Source of the DNA: Deinococcus fonticola
GTDB taxonomy: Bacteria > Deinococcota > Deinococci > Deinococcales > Deinococcaceae
Reading direction: 5' to 3'
NCBI RefSeq assembly: GCF_004634215.1
Contig: NZ_SMMH01000017.1
Location: 11,566 to 75,565, forward strand
Length of the DNA stretch: 64,000 nucleotides
Part shown: positions 31,160 to 42,051 of the stretch, in pieces
Position numbering within the stretch: position 1 is the stretch's first letter
How the letters are laid out: each line of letters starts with the position of its first letter
Translations under genes and position numbers: made by a program
Notes under the pieces: generated by a model
Told to the model about the DNA's origin: nothing
Database searches by the model: none
The model's input: only the letters and a program-made list of their open reading frames with translations

Positions 31160-31818
31160 TATTTCCCAGTTAAACTCTGGAACACGCCACGGCCGTCTTC
31201 GCTGCCCAGCAGGAGTTCCACGGCGCGTTCGGGGTGAGGCATCATGCCCAGCACGTTGCCGCGCTCGTTCACGATTCCGGCGATGTCGTTGAGGCTGCCG
31301 TTGGGGTTGTCGGTGTAGCGGAACACCACGCGGCCCTGTTCCTCGAGTTCGGCAATGGTGGCGGCGTCGGCGTAGTAGTTGCCCTCACCGTGGGCAATGG
31401 GAATTTCCAGTGTTTGCCCTTCGGTGTAGGCGCGGCTGAAGTTGGTTTTATTGTTCTCGACGCGCAGGTGCACGGGTTTGCACATGAAGTGCAGGTCTTT
31501 GTTGCGCGAGAGGGCGCCGGGCAGCAGGCCACTTTCGGTCAGCACCTGAAAGCCGTTGCACACACCCAGTACGTACCCACCCGCCTCGGCGTGGGCCTTC
31601 ACGGCAGTCATGATCGGGCTGCGGGCCGCAATCGCGCCGCTGCGGAGGTGGTCGCCGTAGCTGAAGCCGCCGGGGAGGAACACCAGTTCGGTGCCTTCGG
31701 GCAAAGCGGTTTCGGTGTGCCACACGAACGTGGCGTCTTTGTCCAGCAGAAGACGGGCGGCGTGCAGGGCGTCCGCGTCGCAGTTGCTGCCGGGAAATTG
31801 AATGACTGCGGTTTTCAT
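31159..31818 (-). CDS. purQ: Phosphoribosylformylglycinamidine synthase subunit PurQ
   Basis: A 219-residue class I glutamine amidotransferase that supplies ammonia to Pur[10 protein letters not shown] opens the protein, the nucleophile Cys is in [10 protein letters not shown] near residue 87, and HGEGNY plus [10 protein letters not shown] give the His and Glu of the triad. It overlaps the cupin gene by 4 nt upstream and the MOSC gene by 1 nt downstream. Confidence 0.97.
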   Translation of the reverse strand: MKTAVIQFPGSNCDADALHAARLLLDKDATFVWHTETALPEGTELVFLPGGFSYGDHLRSGAIAARSPIMTAVKAHAEAGGYVLGVCNGFQVLTESGLLPGALSRNKDLHFMCKPVHLRVENNKTNFSRAYTEGQTLEIPIAHGEGNYYADAATIAELEEQGRVVFRYTDNPNGSLNDIAGIVNERGNVLGMMPHPERAVELLLGSEDGRGVFQSLTGK

Positions 31819-32156
31819 TTCAGTTCCTCTAGAAAGATCGTTTCGCGGTTCTTCACGCCGAAACTCAGGTTGACGGTTCTGTCCTCTTCACCACGCGAAC
31901 GGTGCTTGACTCCGGCGGGAACGGTGTATACCTGACCGGGCCGCAGGGTCACTTCGCCTTTTCCGTCGACATCCAGCACCAGTTTCCCTTCCAGAACAGC
32001 AAACGTTTCATCACTGTCCGGGTGGACGTGCCAGGGGTACTGCCCCTGGAAGACACTGACGTTCACCGCGTGGTTGTTCGTCTGGGCCAGTTCCTCATTC
32101 AGGTAAGCCTGACCGGCAGCGCGGCGCACCGTGTCGTGCCAGTCGGCCTGGGTCAC
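31815..32156 (-). CDS. Cupin domain protein inside the pur operon
   Basis: A 113-residue single cupin barrel. Motif 1 is [20 protein letters not shown] (metal ligands His, His, Glu) and motif 2 is [10 protein letters not shown] with the last His. Small cupins of this kind bind a divalent metal; catalytic or regulatory role cannot be told. It overlaps both purS and purQ by 4 nt, so it is locked into the purine operon's translation. Confidence 0.85.
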   Translation of the reverse strand: MTQADWHDTVRRAAGQAYLNEELAQTNNHAVNVSVFQGQYPWHVHPDSDETFAVLEGKLVLDVDGKGEVTLRPGQVYTVPAGVKHRSRGEEDRTVNLSFGVKNRETIFLEELK

Positions 32157-32407
32157 TTTTCTTCCTCTAGCTCCCAGCGGGCGTCTTCCATGATGGGGTT
32201 GCTCAGGACGTTCTCGGTGATGTCCCTGAGTTGCGCCTCCACGTCGGCTTTCTCGCCGCTGAGCGAGAGTTCGATGTACTTGCCGATGCGAACGCTGCCC
32301 ACATTCTTGTGGTCAAGGTGCGACAGGGCGCGTTCCACCGTGCGGCCCTGCGGGTCGAGGATGGAAGGCTTGAGGGTGACGTAAATTTTCGCGTTGTACT
32401 TGGGCAT
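32153..32407 (-). CDS. purS: Phosphoribosylformylglycinamidine synthase subunit PurS
   Basis: An 84-residue PurS, the small subunit that bridges PurL and PurQ. KIYVTLKPSILDPQGRTVER at the start and VGSRIGKYIEL-like strand (VGSVRIGKYIELSL) are diagnostic. It overlaps the cupin gene by 4 nt and lies 68 nt after purC; that gap includes a small CACTC/GAGTG hairpin just before the start. Confidence 0.94.
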   Translation of the reverse strand: MPKYNAKIYVTLKPSILDPQGRTVERALSHLDHKNVGSVRIGKYIELSLSGEKADVEAQLRDITENVLSNPIMEDARWELEEEK

Positions 32408-32475
32408 GGATTCACTCCGTGAGTGCAGGGGCAGGGCCGCTTATGGCGGACGGGAAGCGGGATCAGGACTTCTGG

Positions 32476-33198
32476 TTAGCGGTCGTCGGCAGGTGAGGTG
32501 ACGCGCCTGAGCATCTCCGCGTAGGCTTCCTCGATGCCGCCCAGGTCACGGCGGAAGCGGTCTTTGTCCATTTTTTCGTTGGTGGCCATATCCCAGAAAC
32601 GGCAGGTGTCGGGGCTGATCTCGTCGGCCAGGACAATGGTGCCGTCCGCGAGTTTGCCGAACTCCAGTTTGAAGTCGATGAGATTCACGCCGCGTTTCTC
32701 GAAGTACGGCACCAGGAAGTCGCGGATGTTCAGGGCGAGTTCCCGGATGCGCGTCAGGTCGGCCTCGGTGGCCCAGCCCAGCGAGATGGCCGTGTCGGTG
32801 TTGATCAGCGGGTCGCCCAGCTCGTCGGACTTGTAGCAGTACTCGACGACGGGCCGGGCCAGTTTCGTGCCTTCCTCGACGCCCAGGCGTTTGCTGAACG
32901 ACCCGGCGGCCGTGTTGCGCACGATGACTTCCACGGGCACGATGGTCACGGCTTTCACGCGCTGCTGGCGGTCATCCAGTTTCTCGATGAAGTGCGTGGG
33001 AATCCCGGCCGCTTCCAGCTGAGGATAAAGGTGGGCGCTGATGGCGTTGTTGGTGGCGCCCTTGCCCTGCCAGCTGCCGCGTTTCTGGGCGTTGAAGGCG
33101 GTGGCGTCGTCCTTGTACTCCACGATGTATTCGTGGGGGTGCTCGGTGGCGTACACGCGTTTTGCTTTGCCTTCGTACAACATGCTGCCTTTGGTCAT
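32476..33198 (-). CDS. purC: Phosphoribosylaminoimidazole-succinocarboxamide synthase
   Basis: A 240-residue SAICAR synthetase, ligating aspartate to CAIR with [50 protein letters not shown] and [10 protein letters not shown] are family blocks. It is the first gene of the operon purC-purS-cupin-purQ-MOSC-purL-purF. Its ATG overlaps the TGA of an upstream leader ORF, so its translation may depend on that ORF. The ribosome-binding site AGGGAG lies within the leader ORF. Confidence 0.97.
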   Translation of the reverse strand: MTKGSMLYEGKAKRVYATEHPHEYIVEYKDDATAFNAQKRGSWQGKGATNNAISAHLYPQLEAAGIPTHFIEKLDDRQQRVKAVTIVPVEVIVRNTAAGSFSKRLGVEEGTKLARPVVEYCYKSDELGDPLINTDTAISLGWATEADLTRIRELALNIRDFLVPYFEKRGVNLIDFKLEFGKLADGTIVLADEISPDTCRFWDMATNEKMDKDRFRRDLGGIEEAYAEMLRRVTSPADDR

Positions 33199-33275
33199 GT
33201 GGTCTCCCTGAATGTAGGAAAGGCGTCCCCCGAGCCTTGACGGGGCGACGCCTGGACTGTCGCGTTGGTGGACAT
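33195..33275 (-). CDS. 26-codon leader ORF overlapping purC
   Basis: The ATG at 33275 follows GGAGGT by 3 nt, a near-ideal ribosome-binding site, and the frame ([20 protein letters not shown] and six more residues) stops with a TGA that overlaps the purC ATG (ATGA). An 11-bp hairpin lies within it. The peptide has no run of one amino acid that would suggest classic amino-acid attenuation. It may couple translation to purC, or act as a leader whose ribosome position controls the hairpin. Confidence 0.55.
   Translation of the reverse strand: MSTNATVQASPRQGSGDAFPTFRETT
33222..33252 (-). promoter_or_regulatory. Stable hairpin in the purC leader
   Basis: GGCGTC (33222-33227) and CCCCG (33228-33232) pair with CGGGG (33241-33245) and GACGCC (33247-33252), with one unpaired base and an 8-nt loop. 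On the purC strand it ends 23 nt before the start codon and is followed by TTTCCT, short of a true terminator T-run. It could block or guide ribosomes or act as an attenuator. Confidence 0.6.
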
Positions 33276-33731
33276 GTGACCTCCAATGCCGTCTCTCGGA
33301 CGGGCTTACCGCGCTGTGCCTGGCTGGTGTCGGCGCGGGGCATCTCGCGGGATGCGAATGGAAGAGAGAAAACAGGAATGTCAGCCGGGAAGGGCTGCGC
33401 TGTTTACCTTAACATTTCCTGAAGTTCCGGGTTCGCCGCTTGTTCATGAGGGTGGGACAGCCCGGAGCAGGAAGTCCGGGCCGTCGCCACATTGGGCCTT
33501 AGTCGGAGAACACCATGTCTTTCCTGAACTCCAACCAGGAGACGCACCGGCCCGCTGACCGTTGTCGGCACAAATGCGTCGCTGGTCTCGTGCACTCCCA
33601 CACCGAAAGAAACAGGCTGGTGGGTTGGTTTGGAAAGAGAGAAGCCATCTGTTTTCCGAACGGATGATGCGGCAGTGCCCCAGGCTGCGCCCCAGCCCCC
33701 GGCGGGCGCGATCTTCCCCGATTGGCTAAGG
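33276..33731. other. Intergenic region upstream of purC
   Basis: A 456-nt stretch between the end of prmC and the purC leader ORF. It must hold the purine-operon promoter on the minus strand; a CTGACA at about 33377-33382 is a possible -35, but I cannot place a good -10. A CCCGGA/TCCGGG hairpin lies at about 33463-33482. I cannot match the stretch to a known riboswitch and see no gene. Confidence 0.4.
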
Positions 33732-34562
<831 letters not shown>

Positions 34563-34610
34563 AACCTAGCCCACCTGCTCCAGAAACCTCAAACTATGAG
34601 CCACTGGCCC

Positions 34611-35195
<585 letters not shown>

Positions 35196-35305
35196 ACCCC
35201 GCAGTCTAGCGCCTCGGTCTCACCGTTCGCTCAATAAGCGCGCAGCCCGTTCCAAAGTCAATCCCGCCTGACCCGCATGAAATGAAGCGCGGGTTACTGG
35301 CCCAC

Positions 35306-35794
35306 TCAATGGCCGGCCAACTGCCCACCCTGGGCCTGCCGGGCAAATTCCCTGGCGCTGCGCTCCAGCATGGCGTACATATTCTCGAAGCCGTCCGGGC
35401 CGCCGTAATAGGGATCCGGGACATCCTCCCCCGGCGCTTCAGGATCATAGTCGCGCATGAGTTGCACTTTCGCCTCGGCGTTCGGGGGAGCCAGGCGCCT
35501 GGCCTCTGCCAAATTCTGCGCGTCCATCGCCAGAATCACTTCCTGCTCGTAGAAATCTGCCGCCGAAATTTGCCGCGCCCGGCCCCCCAGCTGCAGGCCG
35601 TGCCGCCGCGCCACCTCCCGGCTACGCGAGTCGGCTGGACGCCCCACATGCCAGTCGCCCGTGCCCGCGCTGTCCACCACGGCCCGCACCCCAGCCTTCT
35701 GCAATTCCTGCCGGAGCAACTCCTCGGCCACCGGGGAACGGCAGATATTCCCCAGGCACAGGGCCAGCACACGCAGCGGACGATCAGAGGTCAT
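35306..35794 (-). CDS. Low-molecular-weight protein-tyrosine phosphatase
   Basis: A 162-residue LMW phosphatase. The P-loop CLGNICRSP (Cys13, Arg19) is preceded by strand RVLAL, and DPYYGG near residue 127 carries the general acid Asp. It removes phosphate from tyrosine (or arginine) residues of proteins. It lies alone between khpB and the cyclophilin terminator. Confidence 0.92.
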   Translation of the reverse strand: MTSDRPLRVLALCLGNICRSPVAEELLRQELQKAGVRAVVDSAGTGDWHVGRPADSRSREVARRHGLQLGGRARQISAADFYEQEVILAMDAQNLAEARRLAPPNAEAKVQLMRDYDPEAPGEDVPDPYYGGPDGFENMYAMLERSAREFARQAQGGQLAGH

Positions 35795-35804
35795 GCAGAA
35801 AGTG

Positions 35805-35858
35805 TAGAGGGCAAAAAGAAAAAGCGAAAAGCGCCGGAGGGGTTTCCCCCGGCGCTTT
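35805..35858 (-). terminator. Terminator of the cyclophilin gene
   Basis: On the minus strand AAAGCGCCGG pairs with CCGGCGCTTT (35828-35837 with 35849-35858) and is followed by TTTTCGCTTTTTCTTTTT, a strong intrinsic terminator 14 nt after the cyclophilin stop. Confidence 0.9.
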
Positions 35859-35872
35859 CTGCCCGTTCGCGC

Positions 35873-36445
35873 TTACTTCTCGACCAGGTAGGCGCTCTCG
35901 ATCACGTCGGGGGTGCCGCCCATGCCGGGTTGAATGCGGGTCAGGCGATCGAGCACGTCCAGGCCCTCCACGACCTTGCCGAACACGGTGTGGCGTCCGT
36001 CGAGGTGCGGGGTGGGGCCGAAGGTGATGAAGAACTGGGAGCCGTTGGTGGCCGGGCCACGGTTGGCCATGCTCAGCACGCCCTTGCCGCTGTGGCGGTG
36101 GGGGTTCCCGGCGAACTCGTCCTCGAAGTCGTAGCCGGGGCCGCCCGCGCCGGTGCCGGTGGGGTCGCCCGTCTGCGCCATGAAGCCGTCGATCACGCGG
36201 TGAAACTTGATGCCGTCGTAGTAATGGTGACGCAGCAGGTAAGCGAAGCTGTTCACCGTCATGGGCGCTTCGTCCGGGTACAGCTCGACCACGATGCGGC
36301 CCTTGCTGGTTTCCAGCACGGCGCGGTACTGCTTGCCGGGCTCAATAGCCGCGCCCAGTTCCGGGGCGCCGCTGAAGGCCGTCTTGCGCTCGTCACTCAG
36401 GAAAGAGGTCTGCTGAAAGCCGTCCGAGGTGTAGAGATCACTCAT
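35873..36445 (-). CDS. Cyclophilin-type peptidyl-prolyl isomerase
   Basis: A 190-residue cyclophilin, catalysing cis-trans turning of Xaa-Pro bonds. [40 protein letters not shown] and the [14 protein letters not shown] block are all present. The ATG at 36445 is chosen because a consensus-like TACAAT -10 ends 7 nt upstream; an in-frame ATG at 36454 overlaps that -10. No signal peptide, so cytoplasmic. A strong terminator follows. Confidence 0.93.
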   Translation of the reverse strand: MSDLYTSDGFQQTSFLSDERKTAFSGAPELGAAIEPGKQYRAVLETSKGRIVVELYPDEAPMTVNSFAYLLRHHYYDGIKFHRVIDGFMAQTGDPTGTGAGGPGYDFEDEFAGNPHRHSGKGVLSMANRGPATNGSQFFITFGPTPHLDGRHTVFGKVVEGLDVLDRLTRIQPGMGGTPDVIESAYLVEK

Positions 36446-36524
36446 GAGCTGCATTGTAGGGGTTGAGGTGGGTGGTCGGTGGGAACAACCTGAAGCTTTT
36501 CCCACCACCCCTGACGTACGGCCC

Positions 36525-37766
36525 TCAAATCACCCACTCGCCGCCGCGCATCAGGGCTTCGCGTTCGCCGCTGGCGGTGAGGCCGTCCACGTCGGTCTGC
36601 GCGTTGCCGATCATCCAGTCCACGTGAATGAGACTGTCGTTGCCGCCCGCGGCCTTCAGCGCCTCGGGGTTCTCGCCGTGCTGCACGTTGGTGGGGTAGC
36701 AGCGCCCGAAGGCGATGTGCGAGGCGGCGTTCTCGTCGAAGAGGGTGTTGTAGAACAGCGTGCCGGTCTGCGCGACGGGCGCACTGGCTTTCACCAGGGC
36801 CACCTCACCGAGGTGCGCGGCGCCTTCATCAGTCTCAATGAGTTTCTGAAGCACGTCCTGCCCCTTCTCGGCGTGGATTTCCACAGCCCGGCCGTTCTCG
36901 AAGCGCACGCGAATGCCTTCGATGAGTTGCCCGCGCACGCTCAGGGGTTTGCTGGCCACCGCCCAGCCGTCTACCCGCTCGCGGTGCGGCATGGTGAACA
37001 CCTCGTCGGTGGGCAGGTTGGGCACGCCCCGGATGCCGTTCCTGGCAGTTTCTGCGCCGCCCTGCCAGATGTGGCCGTCCGCGAGACCCACGGTCAGGTC
37101 GGTGCCCAGGTCGGATTTCAGGTGCAGGCTGGCGTACTGCTTGTCGGTGAGCAGTCCGGTCAGGCGTTCCAGTTCGTCGGTGTGGGCCTTCCATGCACTC
37201 ACCGGGTCGGGCTGGTCGGCCCGCGTGACCGTGAAGATGTCCTCCCAGAGCTTCGCCACGGCTTCCGCCTCGGGCAGATCGGGGTAGACGGCCCTGGCCC
37301 AGGCGGGCGTGCTCATGGCCGCCACGCACCAGTTCACCTGAAAGCCCCCGATGGCCTCCGACACGGCCTTGCCGGCCTGCGCCTGCAACTTGCTGCGCTG
37401 GGCCACGCGTTCCGGGTTCACGTTCGCCAGCAGTTTCGGGTCAGTCCCGGCGATGTTCAGGAAAGCGTATCCCTTCTCCACCAGGCGCTGATCCTCTGCG
37501 GCGGCCCACTCGGGAATGTACGCCACCGCCTCGTCACTGCCGTCCTCGTACAGCGCCAGCGCCTGCTGCGGGTCGACAATGCGCACGTTGACGTGCAGCG
37601 CGCCGGCCCGGTACGCCGCCCGCGCGATCTCGCGCAGCAGCGGCGCGGCGTCCAGCGGGCCGCCCACCTGCAACTTCCCGCCCGCCGGGAGGTTCACGCC
37701 CGTTTTCACCAGGAGTTCCGCGTAGTTCGCCAGTTTCGACTGAAAATCCGTAGTTGTCTGAGTCAC
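36525..37766 (-). CDS. M29 family aminopeptidase
   Basis: A 413-residue metal-dependent aminopeptidase of the AmpS/aminopeptidase T family. Metal-ligand regions are seen in [10 protein letters not shown] and LGEVALV near residues 275-310, [17 protein letters not shown], and HVDWMIGN near 380. The GTG start at 37766 is supported by TACAGT ending 7 nt upstream (leaderless); the same frame is open further upstream only as a shadow of trmL. It removes N-terminal residues from peptides in the cytoplasm. Confidence 0.9.
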   Translation of the reverse strand: MTQTTTDFQSKLANYAELLVKTGVNLPAGGKLQVGGPLDAAPLLREIARAAYRAGALHVNVRIVDPQQALALYEDGSDEAVAYIPEWAAAEDQRLVEKGYAFLNIAGTDPKLLANVNPERVAQRSKLQAQAGKAVSEAIGGFQVNWCVAAMSTPAWARAVYPDLPEAEAVAKLWEDIFTVTRADQPDPVSAWKAHTDELERLTGLLTDKQYASLHLKSDLGTDLTVGLADGHIWQGGAETARNGIRGVPNLPTDEVFTMPHRERVDGWAVASKPLSVRGQLIEGIRVRFENGRAVEIHAEKGQDVLQKLIETDEGAAHLGEVALVKASAPVAQTGTLFYNTLFDENAASHIAFGRCYPTNVQHGENPEALKAAGGNDSLIHVDWMIGNAQTDVDGLTASGEREALMRGGEWVI

Positions 37767-37837
37767 GCCTCTTACTGTACGAGTTCGGCCTGCCTGCGGG
37801 TGCCCAGGGAGGCTGGGTGTGCTCTCCCGGCGGCGCG

Positions 37838-38314
37838 TCACCAGCCTTCGATCTGCCGCCCGGCCTCGAAGGCCGCGACGCCCGCGGCCACGGCCAGATT
37901 CAGGCTGCGGCCCCCACCCGGCTGAGGCAACTTCAGTTTCGGCAGGGCGTCCCGCAGCCACACCGGCAGGCCGCGCGATTCCGGGCCGAACAGCAGGTAG
38001 TCGCCGCGCTGAAACCCGGCCCGCGTGTGCAACTCGCTGGCGTGCGTCGAGAACGCAAACACCCGCGCCGGGGCAGGCAGGCTGTCCTGAAAAGACGTCC
38101 AGTTCGCGTACTCGTGAAGTTGCACGCCCTGCAGGTAATCCATGACCGCCCGCCGGAACTCGCGGTCCTGCAGGTGAAACCCGAACGGGCGAATCAGGTG
38201 CAGTTCCGCGCCCAGCACCGCGCATGTCCGCGCCACGTTTCCCACGTTCCCGGCTTTCTCCGGCTCGAACAGCACGACGTGTAGCAAAGGGGAAGCCGGC
38301 AGGGAAGAGGTCAC
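37838..38314 (-). CDS. trmL: tRNA (cytidine(34)-2'-O)-methyltransferase
   Basis: A 158-residue SPOUT methyltransferase. [31 protein letters not shown] and the knot-forming [15 protein letters not shown] match TrmL, which methylates the wobble base of tRNA-Leu isoacceptors. It is the third gene of ispF-metallophosphatase-trmL and overlaps the preceding gene by 4 nt. Confidence 0.9.
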   Translation of the reverse strand: MTSSLPASPLLHVVLFEPEKAGNVGNVARTCAVLGAELHLIRPFGFHLQDREFRRAVMDYLQGVQLHEYANWTSFQDSLPAPARVFAFSTHASELHTRAGFQRGDYLLFGPESRGLPVWLRDALPKLKLPQPGGGRSLNLAVAAGVAAFEAGRQIEGW

Positions 38315-39042
38315 GAGCGCACCGCCTGCAGGGCCACCCAGCGTTTCGCCGTGGCGTAGGGGGCGTGCGCAGCCACGCTCACGACCTGCATTTCCGGAAA
38401 GCGCAGGGCCGTCAGCCGCCCGCCGTACACGCAGCCGGTGTCCAGGTTCAGCGTGCGGGCGCGGTGCAGCGGCTCCAGCACCGTCTCGTGACCGTAGACC
38501 ACGAAGTGCTCCCCGGCGTACTCCGACACCCAGTCCACCAGCTCCTTCACACCGAACTCATCCACCACCCCGGTGCGGGCGCTGTTCACGTTGAATTCCG
38601 CCCGCGCCGCCTCGTCGTCCGTGAGGATGTCCCCCGCGTGCGTGACCAGCAGTTCCCCGTCTGCCAGCAGCAGGCGCGGCGGCAGCGACCCCAGGAAGTC
38701 CATCACCTGCTGCTGAAACTCCACCGAGCGGTGCGCCAGTTGCCGCAGGGACGAATCGATAGACCCGGCCGAACGAATCGGCCAGCCGCGCAGGTAAAGC
38801 GCCAGGCGGTCGTCGTGGTTCCCACGCACCACCAGCGCCGCCCCGCGCCCGGCGGCGTCCATCACCAGTTCCAGCACCTCCGCGACCTTCGGCCCCCGGT
38901 CGACCAGGTCGCCCACGAATACCACCTGCCGACCCGGCCGCACCTCCAGTCGCTTGCCGTCCACGCGGTGCCCCAGGCGGCGCAGCAACTCCACCAGTTC
39001 GTCGAAACACCCGTGAACATCCCCGATGATGTCGTACCGCAT
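38311..39042 (-). CDS. Metallophosphatase (PrpE/bis-tetraphosphatase-like)
   Basis: A 243-residue calcineurin-like phosphoesterase. [12 protein letters not shown] (D-x-H), [11 protein letters not shown] (GDxxDRG), [10 protein letters not shown] (GNHD) and YGHETV carry the two-metal ligands. The overall size and the VYGGRLTAL end fit PrpE or diadenosine tetraphosphatases. The ATG overlaps the ispF stop by 1 nt (TGATG), so it is translated with ispF; the linkage of Ap4A-type cleavage and isoprenoid synthesis is probably only operon convenience. Confidence 0.88.
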   Translation of the reverse strand: MRYDIIGDVHGCFDELVELLRRLGHRVDGKRLEVRPGRQVVFVGDLVDRGPKVAEVLELVMDAAGRGAALVVRGNHDDRLALYLRGWPIRSAGSIDSSLRQLAHRSVEFQQQVMDFLGSLPPRLLLADGELLVTHAGDILTDDEAARAEFNVNSARTGVVDEFGVKELVDWVSEYAGEHFVVYGHETVLEPLHRARTLNLDTGCVYGGRLTALRFPEMQVVSVAAHAPYATAKRWVALQAVRS

Positions 39043-39530
39043 CACTCCTCGGTTCGGCCCAGCAGCACCGTCACGCGCGTCTGAACGTGCCTGGGGGCCA
39101 GCCCCTCGGACGTTTTGAAGCTGAGGCCCACCTCCGACGGGGGCAGGTTCAGCAGCCGCGCCACCGAAGCGGCGATCTCGGCCCGCAGCGGCCCCAGTTT
39201 CGGTCTGTCCAGCGTGACCACCACCGCCACGTTCACGGGCGCGTACCCCCGCCCGCGCACCAGCTCCAGCGCCTTCGCCAGGATCACCCTGGAATCCATA
39301 TCCTTCCACTCGGCCGCCGTGTCCGGGAAGTACTGCCCGATATCCCCCAGCGCCAGCCCCGACAGCAGGGCGTCCGCCACCGCATGCAGCACGGCGTCTC
39401 CATCACTGTGGGCCACGGCCCCCAGCTCTGCATCCGGCACCGGCACGCCCCCCAGCACCAGCGGCAAGCCCGCCTCCAAACGGTGAGCATCCTCACCAAA
39501 CCCAACCCGAAACGGCACGGCAGCCAACAT
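39042..39530 (-). CDS. ispF: 2-C-methyl-D-erythritol 2,4-cyclodiphosphate synthase
   Basis: A 162-residue IspF, an enzyme of the MEP isoprenoid route. [12 protein letters not shown] gives the Asp and His zinc ligands, [20 protein letters not shown] the third His, and SFKTSEGLA the substrate loop. TACACT ends 6 nt before the ATG (leaderless). It leads a three-gene overlapping unit; ispD is not adjacent here. Confidence 0.95.
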   Translation of the reverse strand: MLAAVPFRVGFGEDAHRLEAGLPLVLGGVPVPDAELGAVAHSDGDAVLHAVADALLSGLALGDIGQYFPDTAAEWKDMDSRVILAKALELVRGRGYAPVNVAVVVTLDRPKLGPLRAEIAASVARLLNLPPSEVGLSFKTSEGLAPRHVQTRVTVLLGRTEE

Positions 39531-39702
39531 GGACTCAGTGTAAAAGGAGCGGAATCACAAATGTGTAACTGCTTACTGACAACAGGCTGCTGTCCAGAAC
39601 CTGTCGGCTGTTCCCGAGCGTCCATGTGTTCCAGAAGCCTCTGCTCCCCCCGGTACTCGAAGGCAGAAGCATTCTTTTGAGGGCCACAGGACTCCCCAAC
39701 GG

Positions 39703-39743
39703 AAAGACGCCCCTTTCCCAGCTCCAGGAAAGAAGGCGTCTTC
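39703..39743 (-). terminator. Terminator of the M42 aminopeptidase gene
   Basis: AAGACGCC (39704-39711) pairs with GGCGTCTT (39735-39742), and the inner CTTTCC/GGAAAG (713-718 with 727-732) extends it to 14 bp. It begins 10 nt after the stop on the minus strand; the T-run is short, so termination strength is uncertain. Confidence 0.7.
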
Positions 39744-39752
39744 TTGAGTTGT

Positions 39753-40814
39753 TCAGCGTTTGAACTCCGGGGTTTCTTCGAGGTCTTTGATCCACGCGGC
39801 GATAATGTCGATGCACGCTTTGGCGTCGCGCTCGTCGATCATTTCGCTGGGGCTGTGCATGTAGCGGTTGGGAATGCTGACCACCGCGGTGGGCACGCCG
39901 CCCCGCACCAGGGTCAGGGCGTCGCTGTCGGTGCCGGTGTAGCGTCCACTGGCGGAAAGCGTGTAGGGGATGTCGTTTTTCCGGGCGGCTTCGGTGAGCT
40001 GGCGCAGCAGCGTGGGGTTGTTCATGGGGCCGACCGAGAGGTTCGCGCCGCTGCCGAAGGGAGCCACGCCGTACTTTTCCTTCTTCACGCCGGGTTGTCC
40101 CGTTTCGTGCGTGACATCCACGGCAATGCCCGCAACCGGGTCGAGGGCGTACCCGCTGGTGTGCGCCCCGAACACGCCGATTTCTTCCTGGGCAGTGCCG
40201 ACGGCCACGATGCGGTGCTTGAGCGGCAGGTCTTTAATGGCGCGCAGGGCTTCCAGCACGATAAAAGCGCCCACGCGGTTGTCCAGGGCGCGGCTCACGA
40301 CCTTCGTGCCGATCATCAGCGGGCCCTGTTCAATCACGCCGTAAGTTCCGACCGGAATCTGGTCTTTCACCTCGCCTGCTTCCAGACCCACGTCGATCCA
40401 CAGTTCCTCCAGTTTGCTGGCCTTGCTGCGCTCTTCCTGCTCCATGACGTGAATGGCTTTTTTGCCGATAACGCCCAGCATGTCCCCGCCGGGCGCGAGC
40501 AGGCGAATGCGCTGGCCCACCAGCACCTGCGGATCCCAGCCGCCGACCCCCAGCACGCTGATGTGGCCGTCGTCGTTGACGTGTGACACGATGAGCCCGA
40601 TCTCGTCGAGGTGACCCATCAGGGCAATGACGGGGGCATTCTCCGGGCCGACCTCGGCGTAGGCGTTGCCGTAGTGGTCTTCGTGGGTGCGGGCGAAAGT
40701 GGCGGCTTCTTTTAGCCACACGTCGGCGGCGCGGCGCTCGGCCCCGCTGGGGGCAGCCACGGACAGAAGATCGAACAGAAAGGGGCGATTGATGGGGCCA
40801 GCTGGGGTGGTCAT
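39753..40814 (-). CDS. M42 family metallopeptidase (glutamyl/leucyl aminopeptidase)
   Basis: A 353-residue dinuclear zinc aminopeptidase. ALMGHLDEIGLI gives the first ligand His, SRALDNRVGAF the bridging Asp, and GTAQEEIGVFGA the catalytic Glu pair; NRYMHSPSEM carries the last His. Family members form large tetrahedral shells that trim peptides in the cytoplasm. TAGACT ends 6 nt before the ATG (leaderless), in a 65-nt region shared with the divergent beta-lactamase-like gene. Confidence 0.92.
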   Translation of the reverse strand: MTTPAGPINRPFLFDLLSVAAPSGAERRAADVWLKEAATFARTHEDHYGNAYAEVGPENAPVIALMGHLDEIGLIVSHVNDDGHISVLGVGGWDPQVLVGQRIRLLAPGGDMLGVIGKKAIHVMEQEERSKASKLEELWIDVGLEAGEVKDQIPVGTYGVIEQGPLMIGTKVVSRALDNRVGAFIVLEALRAIKDLPLKHRIVAVGTAQEEIGVFGAHTSGYALDPVAGIAVDVTHETGQPGVKKEKYGVAPFGSGANLSVGPMNNPTLLRQLTEAARKNDIPYTLSASGRYTGTDSDALTLVRGGVPTAVVSIPNRYMHSPSEMIDERDAKACIDIIAAWIKDLEETPEFKR

Positions 40815-40844
40815 GGCCTCAGTCTAGGGCTTACTCACACTCGC

Positions 40845-40873
40845 TTGATTTTTACAAAAAAACGAAATACTGT
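40845..40873 (+). promoter_or_regulatory. Complete leaderless promoter
   Basis: TTGATT (40845-40850), a 17-nt A-rich spacer and TACTGT (40868-40873) lie 6 nt before the ATG at 40880. This is the best example in the window of a sigma-70-type promoter placed so that transcription starts at the start codon. It is back to back with the leaderless promoter of the M42 gene. Confidence 0.8.
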
Positions 40874-40879
40874 AAATTC

Positions 40880-41998
40880 ATGAAACGTCTGCTGACCTTC
40901 CTGCTGAGCCTGACCCCGCTGCTGACGGTCGGCACGCTGGCCCAGTCCCCCGACCCGCTGGAGCCGATCCTGACGTTTGCCCGCACCCAGCCTGGTGACC
41001 TGGCCATCTCGGTGGCCACGGTCTTGCCGGACGGCACGCTGAAACCCGCTCTGCGCTGGAACGACACCCAGGCCATGCCGCTGGCCAGTTCCATGAAGGT
41101 GGTGGTGCTGGCCGCCTACGCCCGCGCGGTGAGCGCCGGGAAACTGAACCCCGACACACCCGTGAAAGTGGCTGACTGGGAAGCGTATTACCTGCCCGGC
41201 ACGGACGGCGGCGCCCACGCCGAATCCCTGAAAACCCTGGGGATCGGGACGGATCAACAGGGCCGCGCCACCACGCCGGAGAAAACCGTGCCGCTCGACA
41301 CGCTGGCGCGCTTCATGATCGAGACCAGCGACAACGCCGCCACCGACCTGATCCTGAGCAGACTGGGGAAGGAGGCCGTTCCCGCCACCATCCGGGCCCT
41401 CGGGTTGAAGCAGCAGGAGGACATCGGCCCGGTGTCCGGCCTGTTCGGCAACTGGGACAAGGCCGGCGCAGCGTACCTGAAAGCCGCGCCTGCCCAGCGC
41501 CGCGCCCTGGACTGGCAACGCGGCGAGGCCGTGCGCCGTGACCCGGCCCTGCGTCAGCCGCCGGCCACGGAGGCGCCCGCCAGTGACGCCGCCATCGCCC
41601 TGGCCGTGCAGTTGCAAAACCAGACGCCCCCCCGGGGCAGCACGGCCGATTACGCCGCGCTGATGGGCCGTGTCCTGAGCGGCGAGGGCTTTCATGCTGC
41701 GGAACTGGCCCTCATGCGCCGTCATCTGGGCTGGCCCATGCGCGTGAATCTGGCAAACGCGCAGGTGTACAACGCCCTGTATGCCAAGGGCGGCAGCCTG
41801 GGGGCGGGCGTCCTGACCAACAACCTCGCCCTGGACATCAAAGGTGGCCCCAGGGTGGTGTACAGCATCTTTTTACGGAATATCCCCGAAAACAGCTCTG
41901 CGGCCATTACGCAGTCCCTGGAGGGCTTCATGCTGGATACGCTGTTTCAGTCCGCCGCCCAGCAGCGTCTCTTGCAGGCCCTGGGTGTCGGACGCTAG
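40880..41998 (+). CDS. Secreted class A beta-lactamase-like serine hydrolase
   Basis: A 372-residue protein with a signal peptide (MKRLLTFLLSLTPLLTVGTLA). SSMK at 70-73, SDN in MIETSDNAATD near 153 and AKGGSLGAG (KxG) near 305 are the three motifs of class A beta-lactamases and related D-Ala peptidases. A region of about 70 residues between SDN and KGG is longer than in true class A enzymes and no typical Glu166 omega loop is clear, so lactamase activity is doubtful. The promoter is leaderless and complete. Confidence 0.82.
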   Translation: MKRLLTFLLSLTPLLTVGTLAQSPDPLEPILTFARTQPGDLAISVATVLPDGTLKPALRWNDTQAMPLASSMKVVVLAAYARAVSAGKLNPDTPVKVADWEAYYLPGTDGGAHAESLKTLGIGTDQQGRATTPEKTVPLDTLARFMIETSDNAATDLILSRLGKEAVPATIRALGLKQQEDIGPVSGLFGNWDKAGAAYLKAAPAQRRALDWQRGEAVRRDPALRQPPATEAPASDAAIALAVQLQNQTPPRGSTADYAALMGRVLSGEGFHAAELALMRRHLGWPMRVNLANAQVYNALYAKGGSLGAGVLTNNLALDIKGGPRVVYSIFLRNIPENSSAAITQSLEGFMLDTLFQSAAQQRLLQALGVGR

Positions 41999-42051
41999 GC
42001 CGCCTTGCCGGAAGGCGCGGGCCAGGGCGGTGCCCGCTATAAACTGAACAG

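Noticed and set aside
33222..33252. purC leader hairpin as an intrinsic terminator
   Set aside because: Only TTTCCT follows; the U-run is too short, so it is kept as a regulatory hairpin instead.
33455..33490. A string resembling the conserved RNase P RNA segment (AGGAAGTCCGGGC)
   Set aside because: It is explained by a local CCCGGA/TCCGGG hairpin; the other conserved RNase P blocks are absent within the next 400 nt.
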